Assembly (NCBI GenBank): GCA_027307295.1
Contig: DAHUXF010000157.1
Span: 1-6,849 of the forward strand
Direction of reading: 5' to 3'
DNA from: Acidobacteriaceae bacterium
Lineage (GTDB): Bacteria; Acidobacteriota; Terriglobia; Terriglobales; Acidobacteriaceae
DNA: 6,849 nt
Part shown: piece by piece, positions 5,965-6,849 of the stretch
Layout of the letters: each line of letters opens with the position of its first letter
Position numbering within the stretch: position 1 is the first letter of the stretch
Made by a program: the position numbers and the translations under genes
The notes under the pieces: model-generated
Databases searched by the model: none
What the model was told of the DNA's origin: nothing
What the model saw: the letters and a program-made list of their open reading frames with translations, nothing else

Positions 5965-5970
5965 ATTGTA
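5965..5970 (-). promoter_or_regulatory. Predicted -10 box of the cyclase-like gene
   Basis: On the minus strand the sequence is TACAAT, 5 of 6 matches to the consensus, and would give a leader of about 25 nt before the ATG at 5932. No good -35 match is present at 16-18 bases. A promoter here would make the cyclase-like gene independent of the peptidase gene 117 bases upstream. Confidence 0.35.
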
Positions 5971-6049
5971 TCTCATTTTTTCCATGCCACTTAGGTTACT
6001 ATCGGCACTTCCGGCGCAGCCTGTAGCGGGTCCCAAACTGGATCATCGC

Positions 6050-6849
6050 TTATTCTCCATTTTTGCGGGCTTTCTCAAATTCATCGCCCTGCTGCCAACC
6101 TACCAGGTCCCCTTGATTGGCGGCTTCCCATCCGAGCGCCAGACCAAACCTGGCCAGTTTGGCGTCGGCGCTGAAGTCCATGTCTGCCCGATACTCATCG
6201 GAAGGCTGGTGGTAGCGGTGAGCAACATAGTCTTTCTGCTTGTCTTCACCCCAGGCGAGGTCGTGTCCTTTGAACAACGCGCCTTCATTTACGCTGAAAG
6301 CGGGCACGCCGACACGAGCCAGACTGAAATGGTCAGAGCGGTAGTAGTGTCCGGCTTCCGGAAGATTGTCCGGCTGAATTGCCAGATCAAATTCTTTCGC
6401 AATCTTTTCCACTACCGGATAAATCGTCGTCCTCTCAGCTCCCGTTACTACCAGATGCTGTGGCTCACCTAAGGGCTGAATGTCGTCATAGTTGAGATCG
6501 AGCGAGATGTCACGGGCAGGAACAGGCGGATGCTGTCCAAGATATTTCGATCCCAGCAGCCCTTGCTCTTCCGCAGTGACTGCGGCAAAGAGCATGCTAC
6601 GCCGGGGATGTTCCTGTGCCGCAGCGATTGTGCGCGCCAGCTCCAGCAGAATACCGCACCCGGTCGCGTTGTCAGCAGCGCCGTTATAGATGTTGTCGCC
6701 AGGTTCATTCGGATGGATTCCCAAATGATCGTAATGCGCGGTATACAGGATTGCCTGCCCGGCCAGCTTTGTGTCTGATCCGCGGACCTTTGCCACAACA
6801 TTTCTTGAGGCAAAGCTGCGCACCTTGCTCACAACGGTTTCTTTAACCT
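6050..6849 (-). CDS. M28-family zinc metallopeptidase (aminopeptidase), C-terminal part; 5' end outside window
   Basis: M28 enzymes remove N-terminal residues from peptides using two zinc ions, usually outside the cytoplasm. The frame is open to the right edge and ends at TAA 6052-6050, so only the C-terminal part (266 complete codons) is seen. Any signal peptide and the protease-associated domain often found in this family would be upstream. The metal ligands appear complete: His in TAHYDHLG (6736-6734), Asp in GAADNATG (6673-6671), the Glu pair in TAEEQGLLGS (6571-6566), Asp in LNYDDI (6487-6485) and His in YHQPSDEY (6211-6209). The first Glu of the pair is the likely general base. RSDHFSLARVGVPAFSV is a further family hallmark. 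A GTG at 6832 is in frame, but the reading continues upstream with homologous-looking sequence (VKETVVSKV), so it is probably internal. Substrate is unknown. Confidence 0.93.
   Translation of the reverse strand, partial: VKETVVSKVRSFASRNVVAKVRGSDTKLAGQAILYTAHYDHLGIHPNEPGDNIYNGAADNATGCGILLELARTIAAAQEHPRRSMLFAAVTAEEQGLLGSKYLGQHPPVPARDISLDLNYDDIQPLGEPQHLVVTGAERTTIYPVVEKIAKEFDLAIQPDNLPEAGHYYRSDHFSLARVGVPAFSVNEGALFKGHDLAWGEDKQKDYVAHRYHQPSDEYRADMDFSADAKLARFGLALGWEAANQGDLVGWQQGDEFEKARKNGE

Noticed and set aside
5669..6472. Plus-strand open frame of 267 codons spanning the gap between the cyclase-like and peptidase genes
   Set aside because: It is antisense to both genes, including the peptidase metal-binding region, so it is a shadow frame despite its length.

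Overview
The window looks like a chromosomal segment of an Acidobacteriota bacterium. The main clue is the TonB-like protein in the middle. It combines a long cytoplasmic N-terminus, a very long Pro/Ala-rich periplasmic stretch, a conserved strip ahead of the C-terminal domain, and a TonB C-terminal domain of the type common in that phylum. The GC content is moderately high. The phylum call is an inference from protein style, not a database result. I see no insertion sequence, CRISPR array, tRNA, rRNA or phage gene.

Layout from left to right. (1) Positions 1-831, minus strand: the 5' part of dnaB, the replicative helicase, running off the left edge. (2) Positions 832-1356: a 525-base stretch without a clear protein gene. 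It holds the dnaB promoter, a strong hairpin plus T-rich tract oriented as a minus-strand terminator, and upstream of that about 160 bases that are either a structured RNA or a very small gene. (3) Positions 1357-1911, minus: a small predicted lipoprotein of unknown function. (4) Positions 1912-1973: a compact divergent promoter region in which the two predicted -10 boxes overlap. (5) Positions 1974-3710, plus: a 578-residue TonB-family protein with a degenerate repeat in its periplasmic stalk. (6) Positions 3707-5932, minus: a 741-residue protein with a divergent class III nucleotidyl cyclase domain, converging on the TonB gene so that both stop codons share one TTAA. (7) Positions 6050-6849, minus: the C-terminal part of an M28-family zinc aminopeptidase, running off the right edge.

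The genes do not form one obvious pathway. They fall into separate transcription units: dnaB, the candidate small RNA/ORF with its own terminator, the divergent lipoprotein/TonB pair (both envelope-related), the cyclase-like gene, and the peptidase. The two items most worth following up are the cyclase-like protein and the terminator-ended unit upstream of dnaB. The cyclase keeps its metal and transition-state residues but appears to have lost the usual base-recognition pair. The unit upstream of dnaB shows several mutually compatible RNA pairings.
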